Assembly (NCBI RefSeq): GCF_003144035.1
Contig: NZ_QFWT01000003.1
Span: 124,001-188,000, forward strand
From: Vibrio albus
GTDB lineage: Bacteria; Pseudomonadota; Gammaproteobacteria; Enterobacterales; Vibrionaceae
Length of the DNA: 64,000 bases
Direction: 5' to 3'
The first letter of the stretch is position 1. Each line of letters starts with the position of its first letter. Shown here piece after piece: positions 11,160 to 20,201 of the stretch. Made by a program: the position numbers and the translations under genes. Under the pieces are notes generated by a model. The model was not told the origin of the DNA. It did not search any database and worked only from the letters and a program-made list of their open reading frames with translations.

Positions 11160-11900
11160 ATGAAAAAACGTGTGCTTTTTTTGTGTACAGGCAATTCAGC
11201 CCGTTCCCAGCTTGCTGAAGCGCTGTTTAATCATATGTGTGGCAGTGACTTTGAAGCCATGAGCGCAGGTGTCCATCCAAGCGAAGTTGACTCCAGAGTC
11301 TTTGACATTTTGCAGGAAGATGGGGTCGATAGTACTTCGTTACAAAGCAAATCGTCAGAAAACTATTCCGCTGAGCACTTTGATTTCGTGATTACCCTGT
11401 GCGATAACGCAAAAGATGAGTGTGTGGTTTTTGAAGATGCGGACGCTCAGATCCATTGGGATTTTTTCGATCCGAAACCACTGGAAGGCCTGAAACCTTT
11501 TCGTACCGTGGCGGAGGGACTGAAAGATCGTATTGCGTTGTTTTTATTGCTTAACGGACACGACGCTGAGAATACGGTGGTGCCGACCGCACTATTTAAG
11601 GTGATGAGCGATCCTCTGCGTCTGAAAATACTTATGCTGCTGGAAGACGAGCACTCACTAACCGTCAGTGAATTAACAAAAGCCCTGGAAGTGAGCCAGC
11701 CGAAAGTGTCCCGTCACCTTGCTCTGCTGCGAGATGGTGGTTTTTTACAGGACAAGCGGGACGGACTATGGATTTTCTACCGTTTAGCCGACAACCTGCC
11801 AGCCTGGATCCGTCATACACTGGAAACGGTACGCAACGGTAACCCGGCGATTATTAACCGGGAAAAGCTGAATCTGAAGCTGGCGGGTAAAGGGAAGTAA
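11160..11900 (+). CDS. Arsenate reductase-like phosphatase fused to an ArsR-type regulator
   Basis: A 246-residue two-domain fusion. Residues 1-130 are a low-molecular-weight phosphatase fold of the thioredoxin-coupled ArsC type: the C-x5-R loop is Cys9 to Arg15, further Cys residues are at 81 and 88, and an Asp-Pro pair is at 104-105. These match the positions of S. aureus ArsC Cys10, Cys82, Cys89 and Asp105. Residues 143-230 are an ArsR/SmtB winged helix (V-S-E-L-T-K-A-L-E-V-S-Q-P-K-V-S-R-H-L). The helix that carries the C-V-C arsenite site in E. coli ArsR has no Cys here. No arsenite pump or other ars gene is in the window, so its inducer and target are unknown. Confidence 0.85.
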   Translation: MKKRVLFLCTGNSARSQLAEALFNHMCGSDFEAMSAGVHPSEVDSRVFDILQEDGVDSTSLQSKSSENYSAEHFDFVITLCDNAKDECVVFEDADAQIHWDFFDPKPLEGLKPFRTVAEGLKDRIALFLLLNGHDAENTVVPTALFKVMSDPLRLKILMLLEDEHSLTVSELTKALEVSQPKVSRHLALLRDGGFLQDKRDGLWIFYRLADNLPAWIRHTLETVRNGNPAIINREKLNLKLAGKGK

Positions 11901-11930
11901 GACATCTTATTTGCCGAATATAGAAGAAAC

Positions 11931-12050
11931 AGAGACTAGATCGCTTCGCTTTTAGAGACTATAAATCAAGATGTTGTGCTGCGGTCTATATTCAAGATGA
12001 CAGTATCTTTTCTGTAATCTACAAGCGAAGCGCTCTGTATTCTCTTCTAG
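11931..12050. repeat. Intergenic palindromic repeat, copy 3
   Basis: The left arm AGAGACTAGATCGCTTCGCT starts at 11931 and is followed by AGAGACTATAAA. The right arm AAGCGAAGCGCTCTGTATTCT is at 12023-12043. It runs directly into the TCTCTAG tandem array. It lies between the ArsC-ArsR gene and bioA, which converge. Confidence 0.85.
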
Positions 12051-12099
12051 TCTCTAGTCTCTAGTCTCTAGTCTCTAGTCTCTAGTCTCTGGTTTCTAG
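12044..12099. repeat. Tandem heptamer array, unit TCTCTAG
   Basis: Five perfect head-to-tail copies of the 7-bp unit TCTCTAG occupy 12051-12085. A partial unit (TTCTAG) precedes them and two decayed units (TCTCTGG, TTTCTAG) follow. It ends seven bases before the 3' end of bioA. The unit matches the CTAGTCTCTAGT tail found at the end of two other repeat copies (near 20187 and 52723), so the array seems to have grown from that tail by slippage. Confidence 0.9.
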
Positions 12100-12106
12100 C
12101 TCAAAC

Positions 12107-13387
12107 CTATATAGCAAAACATTCTTCGGATTGCAGCGCAGCTTCAACCGCCCCGACCAGTTGCTCAATATGTTCTGACTGACTGATAAACGGGGGCATC
12201 ATATAAATTAGCCGGCCAAACGGTCGTATCCAGACACCGTGATTGACGAACAAGATCTGAATGGCTTCCATATTCACCGGATGATGGGTCTCTACCACCC
12301 CAATAGCACCCAGCCAGCGGGTATTTTTTACCTGTTTATACTGGTTCAGGTTAGGTAACAGTTCCGCAAACTTCTGTTCGATGGCTTTGGTTTGCTCTTC
12401 CCATTCCCCTTTTTCAATTAAGTCCAAGCTTGCCGTGGCAACTGCACACGCCAGCGGATTACCCATAAACGTCGGGCCATGCATAAAGCACCCGGCTTCA
12501 CCACCACACACGGTATCAGCAACCTCCTTACTGGTCAGGGTTGCAGACAGTGTCATATAGCCGCCGGTTAAGGCTTTGCCAACGCAGAGAATATCGGGTT
12601 GGACATCAGCATGCTCACAGGCGAATAGCTTACCAGTGCGGCCAAACCCGGTAGCAATTTCATCCAGAATCAGCAATACACCGTATTCATCACAGAGCGT
12701 GCGCACTTGTTTCAGAAACTCAGGATGGTAGATACGCATGCCGCCTGCGCCCTGAACAATAGGCTCCAGGATCACTGCTGCGATTTGGCTGTGATGCTTT
12801 TGTATCTGTTGCTTAAAATCAGTGATGTCTTGCGGATCCCACTCATCATGGAAACCACAGGCCGGGGACTCCGCAAAGATATGTTCTGGTAAAAAGCCTT
12901 TATACAGGCTGTGCATGGAGTTATCCGGGTCGGTCACCGACATGGCAGCAAAGGTATCTCCATGATAGCCATGCCTCAGGGTCAGAAACTTAGAGCGGGG
13001 ATCCCCCTTAGCATGCCAGTACTGTAGTGCCATTTTCAGGCTGACTTCTACCGCGACAGAACCCGAGTCGGCCAGAAAGACGTGTTCCAGATTATCCGGT
13101 GCAAGTGAAAGCAGCTTTTTACACGCATTGATCGCTGGCTGGTGGGTAATACCACCAAACATGACATGTGACATGGTGTCAATTTGCTGATGAGCTGCAG
13201 AGTTCAGATGAGGGTGATTATAGCCATGGATAGCTGACCACCAGGATGACATACCATCAATCAGTTGCTTACCATCTTCCAGCTCAATACGGACACCATC
13301 CGCTTTGGTTACGGGGTAGCAGGTGAGAGGGTTTAGTGTTGACGTGTAGGGGTGCCAAATGTGCTGGCGATCAAATTCCAGATCCAT
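12107..13387 (-). CDS. bioA: Adenosylmethionine-8-amino-7-oxononanoate aminotransferase
   Basis: Biotin pathway: transfers the amino group of SAM to KAPA, giving DAPA, with PLP. The 426 residues are of family size. The PLP lysine is Lys271 in V-G-K-A-L-T-G-G-Y. The cofactor-binding S-G-S and the D-E-I-A-T-G-F-G-R-T-G block (242-252) are present, as are W-H-P-Y-T-S and W-W-S-A-I-H-G-Y at the N-terminus. It is divergent from bioBFCD across a BirA-type operator, as in E. coli. Confidence 0.98.
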   Translation of the reverse strand: MDLEFDRQHIWHPYTSTLNPLTCYPVTKADGVRIELEDGKQLIDGMSSWWSAIHGYNHPHLNSAAHQQIDTMSHVMFGGITHQPAINACKKLLSLAPDNLEHVFLADSGSVAVEVSLKMALQYWHAKGDPRSKFLTLRHGYHGDTFAAMSVTDPDNSMHSLYKGFLPEHIFAESPACGFHDEWDPQDITDFKQQIQKHHSQIAAVILEPIVQGAGGMRIYHPEFLKQVRTLCDEYGVLLILDEIATGFGRTGKLFACEHADVQPDILCVGKALTGGYMTLSATLTSKEVADTVCGGEAGCFMHGPTFMGNPLACAVATASLDLIEKGEWEEQTKAIEQKFAELLPNLNQYKQVKNTRWLGAIGVVETHHPVNMEAIQILFVNHGVWIRPFGRLIYMMPPFISQSEHIEQLVGAVEAALQSEECFAI

Positions 13388-13417
13388 AATAGTTCTCGTT
13401 GATTATATTTTATTCAA

Positions 13418-13451
13418 TTGTAAACTTTAGAGCATTTAGTTTTGTTGACAG
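13418..13451. promoter_or_regulatory. Likely BirA operator between bioA and bioB
   Basis: TTGTAAACT (13418-13426), a 16-base spacer, then TGTTGACAG (13443-13451). The first half matches 8 of 9 of the known half-site TTGTAAACC. The second matches 6 of 9 of GGTTTACAA. The 16-base spacing is exactly that of the E. coli bio operator, and the site lies in the divergent bioA-bioB promoter region. BirA repression in the presence of biotin is therefore expected. Confidence 0.75.
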
Positions 13452-13512
13452 TTTAAGGGTTACAGATAGAATAGCCAAGTATCAAATCAATAAATAATGA
13501 AAGGATTGACAC

Positions 13513-14565
13513 TTGGAAGCTCGTCATAACTGGACTGTAGAAGAAGTTCGCACCCTCTTGGATAAACCATTTATGGACCTGCTGTTCGAAGCGCAGATGG
13601 TTCATCGTCAGCATCAGCAGCATAACTATGTTCAGGTTAGTACGCTGCTTTCGATTAAAACCGGTGCTTGTCCTGAAGATTGTAAATATTGCCCTCAGAG
13701 CGCTCATTATCGTACTGATGTAGAACGAGAGCGCCTGATGGAAGTGGATCAGGTATTGAATGCGGCGAAAAAGGCCAAAGATTCCGGTTCCACCCGTTTC
13801 TGTATGGGGGCTGCATGGAAGAACCCGAAAGAGAGGGATATGCCTTACCTGAAGAGTATGATTCAGGGCGTTAAGGAAATGGGTCTGGAAACCTGTATGA
13901 CTCTGGGGATGCTGACACCGGAGCAAGCCAATGAACTGGCGGAAGCAGGTCTGGACTTCTACAACCACAACCTGGATACGTCGCCGGAGTACTACAGCAA
14001 TATTATCACCACCCGGACTTATCAGGATCGTCTGGATACCCTGTCTCATGTGCGTGATGCCGGTATGAAGATCTGTTCCGGCGGTATTATCGGCATGGGG
14101 GAAACCGTGTCTGACCGCGCAGGGCTGCTGACTGAGCTGGCTAATCTGCCGACGCACCCAGAGAGTGTGCCGATTAATATGCTGGTGAAAGTGAAAGGGA
14201 CACCACTGGAAGGCGAAGAAGATGTTGAACCGTTTGACTTTATCCGTCTGATTGCTGCTGCACGTATCATGATGCCTCATTCCGCCGTACGTCTTTCTGC
14301 TGGTCGGGAGCAGATGAACGAGCAGATGCAGGCACTGTGTTTTATGGCTGGTGCTAACTCCATCTTTTACGGCTGCAAACTTCTGACTACGCCTAACCCG
14401 GCAGAAGATAAAGATATGCAGTTGCTGGCTAAGCTGGGTATAAACAGCTCTGATGTGGCACAGAAACCGGATCAGATTCAGGAAGATGAACTGATGGAAC
14501 AGGTGATGGAGCGCGTGGCGGCTCGACCAACCGAAGACGACCTGTTCTACGATGCCGGTGTGTAA
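13513..14565 (+). CDS. bioB: Biotin synthase
   Basis: Radical-SAM enzyme that inserts sulfur into dethiobiotin. The cluster motif C-x3-C-x2-C is Cys53, Cys57 and Cys60, as in E. coli. The 350-residue length fits. The best start is TTG at 13513, with AAAGGA about 8 bases upstream, and the protein begins M-E-A-R-H-N-W-T. It is the first gene of the bioBFCD operon. Confidence 0.98.
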   Translation: MEARHNWTVEEVRTLLDKPFMDLLFEAQMVHRQHQQHNYVQVSTLLSIKTGACPEDCKYCPQSAHYRTDVERERLMEVDQVLNAAKKAKDSGSTRFCMGAAWKNPKERDMPYLKSMIQGVKEMGLETCMTLGMLTPEQANELAEAGLDFYNHNLDTSPEYYSNIITTRTYQDRLDTLSHVRDAGMKICSGGIIGMGETVSDRAGLLTELANLPTHPESVPINMLVKVKGTPLEGEEDVEPFDFIRLIAAARIMMPHSAVRLSAGREQMNEQMQALCFMAGANSIFYGCKLLTTPNPAEDKDMQLLAKLGINSSDVAQKPDQIQEDELMEQVMERVAARPTEDDLFYDAGV

Positions 14566-14589
14566 TAGTAGCTTTGTCGGGTAGTACTC

Positions 14590-15741
14590 ATGTTTAGTCA
14601 ACGCATCGAACAGGCTCTGACCATACGACAGGAAAAAGGGCTTAGCCGTCAGCTTAATGTTCTTGAAGGCGGCAATCAGCCAATGTTCTGTCAGGGAAGT
14701 CGCCAGTATATTAATTTTTCCAGTAACGATTATCTGGGAATGGCGACAGAACCTGAGCTGATTCAAGCCTGGAAAGAGGGGCTGGATAAATACGGGGCCG
14801 GCAGTGGTGCTTCTCCTCTGGTGACCGGTTTCTCCCGGGCGCACGCGGAGCTGGAACAGACACTGTGCAGCTGGCTTGGTTACGACCGTGCCATTTTATT
14901 TAACTCCGGCTTCAGCGCTAATCAGGCGGTTCTGTTTTCTTTACTGGAGAAAGGTGATCTGCTTGTTCAGGATAAGCTGAACCACGCCTCGCTGATGGAA
15001 GCGGGTATGTTGTCTCCGGCAAATATGAAACGCTTCCGGCATAACGATCCTGAACATCTGAATACACAGCTGTCCCAGCCTGCACTTGTGGTCACAGAAG
15101 GCGTATTCAGTATGGACGGTGATACGTCACCACTTAAGAACATCAAACAAATCTGTGATAAGCAAAACAGCTGGCTGATGGTAGACGATGCTCATGGTAT
15201 CGGTGTACTGGGGGAAGAAGGTAAGGGAAGTTGCTGCGCCGAGGGAATTAAACCTCAGCTTCTGATCGTTACCTTTGGCAAAGGGTTTGGTCTGTCTGGT
15301 GCTGCGGTGCTGTGTGATAAGCCAACCGGAGACTACCTGACGCAGTTTGCCCGCCACCACGTCTATTCTACCGCAATGCCACCGGCACAGGCATATGCCC
15401 TGAAGAAAGCTGCGAACATGATTCAGTCCCAACAGTGGCGGCGCGACAGGCTAGCGGAACTACAGTCGGCATACAATGACACTTTGTCTGGTTTAGAGGG
15501 GTTTGTCTCCACACCAACGCCGATCAAACCGTTTATCTGTGGTGATGCAAGTCATGCTCTTTCCATGGCAGATAATCTGAAATCACATGGCTTCTGGGCA
15601 ACTGCCATCCGGCCCCCGACTGTGCCAAATGGGAGTGCCCGGATAAGAATTACTCTGACAGCGAATCATAGTCCCGAGCAGGTGAAGGCTCTGGCAGAGG
15701 CCATTGTACAGTTTTCAGAGGAGCATAACCGTGAGAGCTAA
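14590..15741 (+). CDS. bioF: 8-amino-7-oxononanoate synthase
   Basis: PLP enzyme that condenses pimeloyl-ACP (or CoA) with alanine to KAPA. It has 383 residues, with the PLP lysine at 231 in T-F-G-K-G-F-G-L-S-G, D-D-A-H-G-I-G at 199-205 and S-S-N-D-Y-L-G at 44-50. It starts 24 bases after bioB, and its 3' end overlaps the likely bioC start, suggesting translational coupling. Confidence 0.98.
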   Translation: MFSQRIEQALTIRQEKGLSRQLNVLEGGNQPMFCQGSRQYINFSSNDYLGMATEPELIQAWKEGLDKYGAGSGASPLVTGFSRAHAELEQTLCSWLGYDRAILFNSGFSANQAVLFSLLEKGDLLVQDKLNHASLMEAGMLSPANMKRFRHNDPEHLNTQLSQPALVVTEGVFSMDGDTSPLKNIKQICDKQNSWLMVDDAHGIGVLGEEGKGSCCAEGIKPQLLIVTFGKGFGLSGAAVLCDKPTGDYLTQFARHHVYSTAMPPAQAYALKKAANMIQSQQWRRDRLAELQSAYNDTLSGLEGFVSTPTPIKPFICGDASHALSMADNLKSHGFWATAIRPPTVPNGSARIRITLTANHSPEQVKALAEAIVQFSEEHNRES

Positions 15742-16561
15742 TATTCAGGCCGATATTAATGTCGGGGTGGTGACACATCATTCCAGTCTTGCGGACGAAA
15801 AAACCGCCATTGCCGAGGCATTTGGCCGGGCAGCACAACACTATGACCAGCATGCTCAGTTTCAGCGTGATGTCGGTAACATGCTGTTGGTATCAATGCC
15901 GCAGGATCTGTCTGGCTATAAGGTGTTGGATATTGGTTGTGGTACAGGGTATTTTTCCCGGCTTCTGGCTGAGAGGGGCGCGATAGTGACGGCGGCGGAT
16001 CTGTCTTGTGACATGCTTAAGCAGGCAGAAGCCCGGTGTAAGGATAAAGTGGTAAATTATCAGCAGGCGGATGCTGAAAATCTGCCGTTTTCCGATGATA
16101 GTTTTGACTTTGTTTTTTCCAGCCTGGCTCTGCAATGGTGTGAGGATCTCGCTGTGCCGTTAAAAGAGCTGAAAAGAGTCACCCGAGGTGGAGGAAAGAT
16201 CTTTTTTTCCACCCTTATGGATGGTTCTCTGGTCGAGCTTAAACAGGCATGGGCAAAAATTGATACACATCAACACGTTAATCAATTCCTTACCCGTAAG
16301 GAGATAAAAATTGCGTTAGCGCAATCTGGCAATGAACAGCATCATTTAGACTTACGCCCGATCAAACTCTGGTACTCATCATCTTTCGACCTGATGCGTG
16401 ATCTCAAAGGCATAGGGGCAAACCACGTCAGTGGGCGCTCACATGGCCTGACGGGACGACGCGCCTTACTGAAGGTTGAGCATGAGTATCAGTGCTTTAA
16501 AAATAAAAAAGGGTTATTACCCGCCACTTATCAGGTTTGTTTAGGGGCAATCGAATTATGA
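15731..16561 (+). CDS. bioC: Malonyl-ACP O-methyltransferase
   Basis: Methylates malonyl-ACP so that the fatty acid machinery can build pimeloyl-ACP for biotin. The SAM motif [13 protein letters not shown] is near residues 63-75, followed by the A-D-L-S motif. I chose the GTG at 15731, which gives 276 residues. An AGAGGAG ribosome site sits about 8 bases ahead of it, and the start overlaps the end of bioF by 11 bases. The frame is open further upstream (TTG at 15704), but that stretch has no ribosome site. Confidence 0.93.
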   Translation: MRANIQADINVGVVTHHSSLADEKTAIAEAFGRAAQHYDQHAQFQRDVGNMLLVSMPQDLSGYKVLDIGCGTGYFSRLLAERGAIVTAADLSCDMLKQAEARCKDKVVNYQQADAENLPFSDDSFDFVFSSLALQWCEDLAVPLKELKRVTRGGGKIFFSTLMDGSLVELKQAWAKIDTHQHVNQFLTRKEIKIALAQSGNEQHHLDLRPIKLWYSSSFDLMRDLKGIGANHVSGRSHGLTGRRALLKVEHEYQCFKNKKGLLPATYQVCLGAIEL

Positions 16562-17241
16562 TTAAGGCGTTTTTTATTGCTGGTACGGATACAGAAGTTG
16601 GTAAGACCGTTGTATCAAAGGCAATTTTGCAGGCTCTGGATGCCAAAGGGCTGACAACTATCGGATATAAACCAGTTGCCGCTGGTTCTAAAGAAACAGA
16701 AGAAGGCATCAGAAACTCAGACGCACTTCATCTTCAGCAGGCGGCAAATCAGGAGGTACCTTATTCAGAGGTTAATCCTTATGCGCTGTTTGAACCCACA
16801 TCTCCTCATATCGCCGCCAGAGGTGAAGGCGTAGAGATTGATTATTTGGTATTAAGTGAGAAGTTAGCTACCCATAAACAAAATGCAGACGTTGTGCTTG
16901 TGGAAGGTGCCGGTGGCTGGCGAGTGCCAGTGTCAGACACCGACAGCTTGTCTACCTGGGTTCAGCAGGAAAAATTACCAGTTGTATTAGTGGTCGGAAT
17001 TAAACTTGGCTGTTTAAGTCACGCATTACTGACGGCTGAGGCGATTAAGAACGACGGGCTGGAACTGGTTGGTTGGGTCGCGAACCGAATCAATCCGGGT
17101 ACAGAACATTACGCTGATATTATTACTACTCTCGAACAACGAATTTCCGCACCAAAACTGGGTGAAATCCCATACGTCCCAAGCGTTAAAAGGCGTGATG
17201 TCGGTAAATATATTGATATTTCACCGATTGTGAATGGGTAA
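16558..17241 (+). CDS. bioD: Dethiobiotin synthetase
   Basis: ATP-dependent carboxylation of DAPA to dethiobiotin. From this ATG the protein has 227 residues, starting [17 protein letters not shown], which is the Walker A loop (residues 9-17). V-E-G-A-G-G-W matches the family. The start overlaps the bioC stop as ATGA, so translation is probably coupled. The frame runs 21 bases further upstream, but the overlap and homology favour this start. Confidence 0.97.
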   Translation: MIKAFFIAGTDTEVGKTVVSKAILQALDAKGLTTIGYKPVAAGSKETEEGIRNSDALHLQQAANQEVPYSEVNPYALFEPTSPHIAARGEGVEIDYLVLSEKLATHKQNADVVLVEGAGGWRVPVSDTDSLSTWVQQEKLPVVLVVGIKLGCLSHALLTAEAIKNDGLELVGWVANRINPGTEHYADIITTLEQRISAPKLGEIPYVPSVKRRDVGKYIDISPIVNG

Positions 17242-17284
17242 TCGAGGCGGAAACCACATCGCTGTCATTCTATTAATCTTCCAT

Positions 17285-17316
17285 CGTTCCCACGCTCCTG
17301 CGTGGGAATGCATACC
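17285..17316. repeat. REP-like hairpin, copy 1
   Basis: A hairpin of TTCCCACGC and GCGTGGGAA with a TCCT loop, inside the longer shared string CGTTCCCACGCTCC...GGGAATGCATACC. The same string recurs at 24588-24619 and, decayed, at 36799-36826. It lies downstream of bioD and may terminate or stabilise the bio mRNA. Confidence 0.8.
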
Positions 17317-17491
17317 TAGCTAAAGTTATCACATATTCCGAGTCCCTCGTTCTCAATCAGGAGCAGGGAATGAGATCTTACTATTCCATTCAGAGCTATT
17401 ATCGATAATTGTTTCAAATTGTTATAGCCCTCTTGTTTTCTAAGCCTTTGCCTATATGTTAAAGGTACAGCGTTCTGGAGGAAAAATAATT

Positions 17492-18355
17492 ATGAAACGA
17501 GTAATGCTCTTTTTAGCGACAAACTTAGCCGTTGTTTTTGTGCTGAGTATTGTTTTAAATATTCTATATGCAACGACAGGTCTGCAGCCCGGTAGCCTGA
17601 ATGGTCTGCTGGTGATGGCGGCATTGTTCGGCTTTGGTGGCTCTTTTATTTCATTGCTGCTTTCGAAAAAAATGGCACTGGCCTCCGTTGGTGGTCAGGT
17701 TATTGAAAGCCCGAGAAATGAAACCGAACACTGGCTGCTGGAAACGGTTCGTCGTCAGGCTCAGAAAAGTGGTATAGGTATGCCGAGTGTCGCGATTTAT
17801 AACGCACCGGATATGAATGCCTTTGCGACGGGAGCTAAGCGTGATGATGCACTGGTGGCCGTATCCAGCGGGCTGTTACACAACATGACCCGGGATGAAG
17901 CTGAAGCGGTACTGGCGCACGAAATCAGCCACATTGCTAATGGTGATATGGTGACAATGACCCTGCTGCAAGGGGTAGTGAACACATTTGTGATCTTCTT
18001 GTCGCGCTTTTTCGCCAATATTCTGGCTTCCCGAGACGAGGAAGAAGGCGGGGGTACCAGCATGATGGCGTACTTTGCTATTTCTATGTTCCTGGAGCTG
18101 GTTCTGGGTTTCCTGGCAAGCTTTATTACTATGTGGTACAGCCGTCGTCGTGAATACTACGCCGATGCAGGAGCAGCCAGTCTGGTTGGTAAACAGAAAA
18201 TGATTGCTGCCCTTGAGCGTCTTAAAATCAGCTACGAGCCGCAGTTGGAAGGCTCTATGATGGCGTTTGGGATCAATGGTAAAAGAACCATGATGGAGTT
18301 GCTGATGAGCCACCCGCCACTGGATAAGCGTATTGCGGCATTGAAGAATCGCTAA
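17492..18355 (+). CDS. htpX: Membrane zinc metalloprotease HtpX
   Basis: Inner-membrane M48 protease that degrades misfolded membrane proteins alongside FtsH. It has 287 residues. Two membrane helices lie at the N-terminus (about 4-25 and 36-57), the H-E-I-S-H zinc motif is at 143-147, and two more helices sit at about 155-210. The third zinc ligand is in R-R-E-Y-Y-A-D. The start is the ATG after GGAGG at about 10 bases; a longer frame from 17456 lacks support. It is probably stress-controlled, but no CpxR site was confirmed. Confidence 0.97.
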   Translation: MKRVMLFLATNLAVVFVLSIVLNILYATTGLQPGSLNGLLVMAALFGFGGSFISLLLSKKMALASVGGQVIESPRNETEHWLLETVRRQAQKSGIGMPSVAIYNAPDMNAFATGAKRDDALVAVSSGLLHNMTRDEAEAVLAHEISHIANGDMVTMTLLQGVVNTFVIFLSRFFANILASRDEEEGGGTSMMAYFAISMFLELVLGFLASFITMWYSRRREYYADAGAASLVGKQKMIAALERLKISYEPQLEGSMMAFGINGKRTMMELLMSHPPLDKRIAALKNR

Positions 18356-18364
18356 AATATAGAC

Positions 18365-18454
18365 AAGGATTCGGTGGCTTCGCTTCGAGGTCGAAGGGTT
18401 AAACCGTTCTAAACTATAAACGGTTTAACCCCCTTAACCCTTCCCGTTATCCTT
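18365..18454. repeat. Intergenic palindromic repeat, copy 4 (second sub-type)
   Basis: The ends AAGGAT and ATCCTT enclose GGCTTCGCTTCGAGG and a perfect 13-bp inverted repeat, GGGTTAAACCGTT (18396-18408) with AACGGTTTAACCC (18419-18431). The right end contains the stop codon of rsmS. It sits between convergent htpX and rsmS and could serve both as a terminator. Confidence 0.8.
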
Positions 18455-18614
18455 TTGTCCCTAATTTCCTTTCTAAATCCTGCTTTACCATTTCCAGTGC
18501 GTTCAGTGCGACTTGTGGATCAACGTCGTTGGTTTCCAGCAGATAGATTAAATCTACAGCCAGCTTAATATCGTCAGGCGCGTTTTCCAGTGGTTGGGTC
18601 GGTTTGTCTGTCAT
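18447..18614 (-). CDS. rsmS: RsmS/YbaM-family small regulatory protein
   Basis: A 55-residue protein. The core ([18 protein letters not shown]) closely matches E. coli YbaM, renamed RsmS after a Pectobacterium regulator of Rsm-controlled traits. The ATG overlaps the priC stop as ATGA, and the pair priC-rsmS is conserved in enteric bacteria. Its stop lies within a palindromic repeat. The molecular role is poorly known. A longer in-frame extension upstream lies within priC and is not likely real. Confidence 0.88.
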   Translation of the reverse strand: MTDKPTQPLENAPDDIKLAVDLIYLLETNDVDPQVALNALEMVKQDLERKLGTKG

Positions 18615-19162
18615 TGGTGTCTTTCTCTGAAAGTGATCTGTTTTTCCAGCTTTAGTTTGGCTGCCCGGCAACGTTCCAGTCTTTGCTCTGTCACAATAAG
18701 TGCTTTCTGTGCTTCCTGTTGTTGAAAATGTGGAGCGGAAGCCAGCGTGCGCTCCTTTTCCCTCACCATATCCATCAGGCGGCTTTCCCATTCCTGATGC
18801 TGAGCCAGATCCTGATACAGAAGGTTGATAGGTTTTCGATAGTGGCTGGAGTGCTTAATCTCGGTTTTACGTATGGACTGAGTGGAGATTTCCCTTTGAA
18901 TGGCGCTTATCTGAGCCAATAATTGCTCGGTAAGATACTCCGCTCTTTGTGCGGTTAAAAGGCCGCTTTCATTTTCTCTCACGATCGTTTTATAGGTGTT
19001 TTTCGCTTCTTCCACGCAAGGAGTCAGCAGACGAGAAAGGCAGTGGAACAGCCTTTCGTCAAACAGAGGCTGGTAATGCTCTCCGCGTTGTCGATCCGTT
19101 TGTGCAGCCTGCAGAGACAGCTGTTCCAGCTTGTCTTCCAACTGAGTAAATGAAGGTGTCAT
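18611..19162 (-). CDS. priC: Primosomal replication protein N''
   Basis: PriC reloads DnaB at collapsed forks by binding SSB-coated DNA. The protein has 183 residues and is helical and basic, with L-x-x-R-L-L-T-P-C near 43 and a conserved L-Y-Q-D-L-A-x-H-x-x-W-E-x-R-L motif, as in the PriC family. It overlaps rsmS by four bases; the two are likely one transcript. Confidence 0.9.
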   Translation of the reverse strand: MTPSFTQLEDKLEQLSLQAAQTDRQRGEHYQPLFDERLFHCLSRLLTPCVEEAKNTYKTIVRENESGLLTAQRAEYLTEQLLAQISAIQREISTQSIRKTEIKHSSHYRKPINLLYQDLAQHQEWESRLMDMVREKERTLASAPHFQQQEAQKALIVTEQRLERCRAAKLKLEKQITFRERHQ

Positions 19163-19192
19163 TGTTTAACCTGTTTGATGACCATTGGCTAT

Positions 19193-19963
19193 TTAAAACC
19201 AGGCTTCATAAGCCAGCTTAATCGCCAGTACACTAACCATGGTAACAAAAACCGGACGAATAAACTTTGCGCCGAAACGGATTGCCGAATGTGCACCGGC
19301 ATAGGCACCCAGCATCATACAAACACCCATGGTTAACCCGAGGACCCAGTTGATATGCCCGAGAAACGCAAAGGTAACCAGTGAGGTAAAGTTGCTGACA
19401 AAGTTCATCGCCTTGGATAACCCGGAGGCGAGCAAAATGTTTATCCGGTAAAGCGCCATGCTGCTGACTGCCCAGAAAGCGCCGGTTCCGGGGCCGGCGA
19501 CACCGTCATAAAAGCCGATAGTAAAACCTTGCCCCCACTGTTTTTTGTACAGACATTTTCCCGGCTTAGGTAAAACGTTGCCTTCAGAGTCCGGCATTTT
19601 ATGCCATATAGAATAGGCGGCAGAGGCAAGGACAATCAGAGGCAGCGCCTTTTCCAGCCACTCGGTACTTATTGCGTCGACGACCAGAGTACCGGTCACA
19701 GCACCGATAAAGGTGGCGATAAACGACTGTTTCCACAGCTCAGGATTAAAGAGCCGCTTACGATAATAAGTAAATGCTGCAGTGGATGAGCCAAAACTGG
19801 CTGCCAGTTTATTGGTACCCAGTACGATGTGTGGAGGTAGCCCCAAAGAGAGCAGGGCAGGGACGGTAAGCATACCGCCGCCGCCAGCAATGGCATCAAT
19901 AAAACCGGCAGTAAAGGCCACCAGACCGAGAATAACCAACATGGTTGGTTCAATAAATTCCAT
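19193..19963 (-). CDS. TauE/SafE-family membrane exporter
   Basis: An inner-membrane protein of 256 residues with about eight helices and glycine-rich motifs (F-I-D-A-I-A-G-G-G-G at 21-30 and G-F-Y-D-G-V-A-G-P-G-T-G near 150-161) that mark the sulfite/organosulfonate exporter family. The two halves look like an internal duplication. It resembles E. coli YfcA. The substrate is unknown. It lies upstream of priC-rsmS on the same strand and may share their transcript. Confidence 0.88.
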   Translation of the reverse strand: MEFIEPTMLVILGLVAFTAGFIDAIAGGGGMLTVPALLSLGLPPHIVLGTNKLAASFGSSTAAFTYYRKRLFNPELWKQSFIATFIGAVTGTLVVDAISTEWLEKALPLIVLASAAYSIWHKMPDSEGNVLPKPGKCLYKKQWGQGFTIGFYDGVAGPGTGAFWAVSSMALYRINILLASGLSKAMNFVSNFTSLVTFAFLGHINWVLGLTMGVCMMLGAYAGAHSAIRFGAKFIRPVFVTMVSVLAIKLAYEAWF

Positions 19964-20008
19964 AGTGTTTCCGAGGCTGTGGTTGTTATTATGTAAAGTA
20001 AAAATCCT

Positions 20009-20201
20009 GAGACTATAAAATCGAAAAGGATCAAGGCCGCTACGCTTTAAGGGCTATGGGGGTTAAACAGTTTCGCCCATATCATTTGGATTAATGCAGG
20101 GAACTGCCGTATTACGGTTTTCACAGGAAACTGAACGGGCTAACGCCTCAATCCTTCTTCCTTTTCCCTTCTATTCCTGTATTCTCTTCTAGTCTCTAGT
20201 A
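20009..20201. repeat. Intergenic palindromic repeat, copy 5 (composite)
   Basis: Starts with GAGACTATAAAA (a sub-type A end), continues with AAGGATCAAGGCCGCTACGCTT (sub-type B with a one-base core variant), holds TGAACGGGCTAACGCCT (20132-20148, identical to 29148-29164), and ends with CTGTATTCTCTTCTAGTCTCTAGT (sub-type A tail). The stop codon of dinG lies in the tail. It appears to be a mosaic of both sub-types. Confidence 0.8.

Noticed and set aside
12044..12099. CRISPR-like array
   Set aside because: The units are 7 bp, head to tail and without spacers, so this is a simple tandem repeat.
13453..14844. Long open frame of 463 codons antisense to bioB
   Set aside because: It is fully on the opposite strand of bioB and the start of bioF, has a His/Phe/Gln-rich composition without family motifs, and no ribosome site. 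It is a shadow frame.
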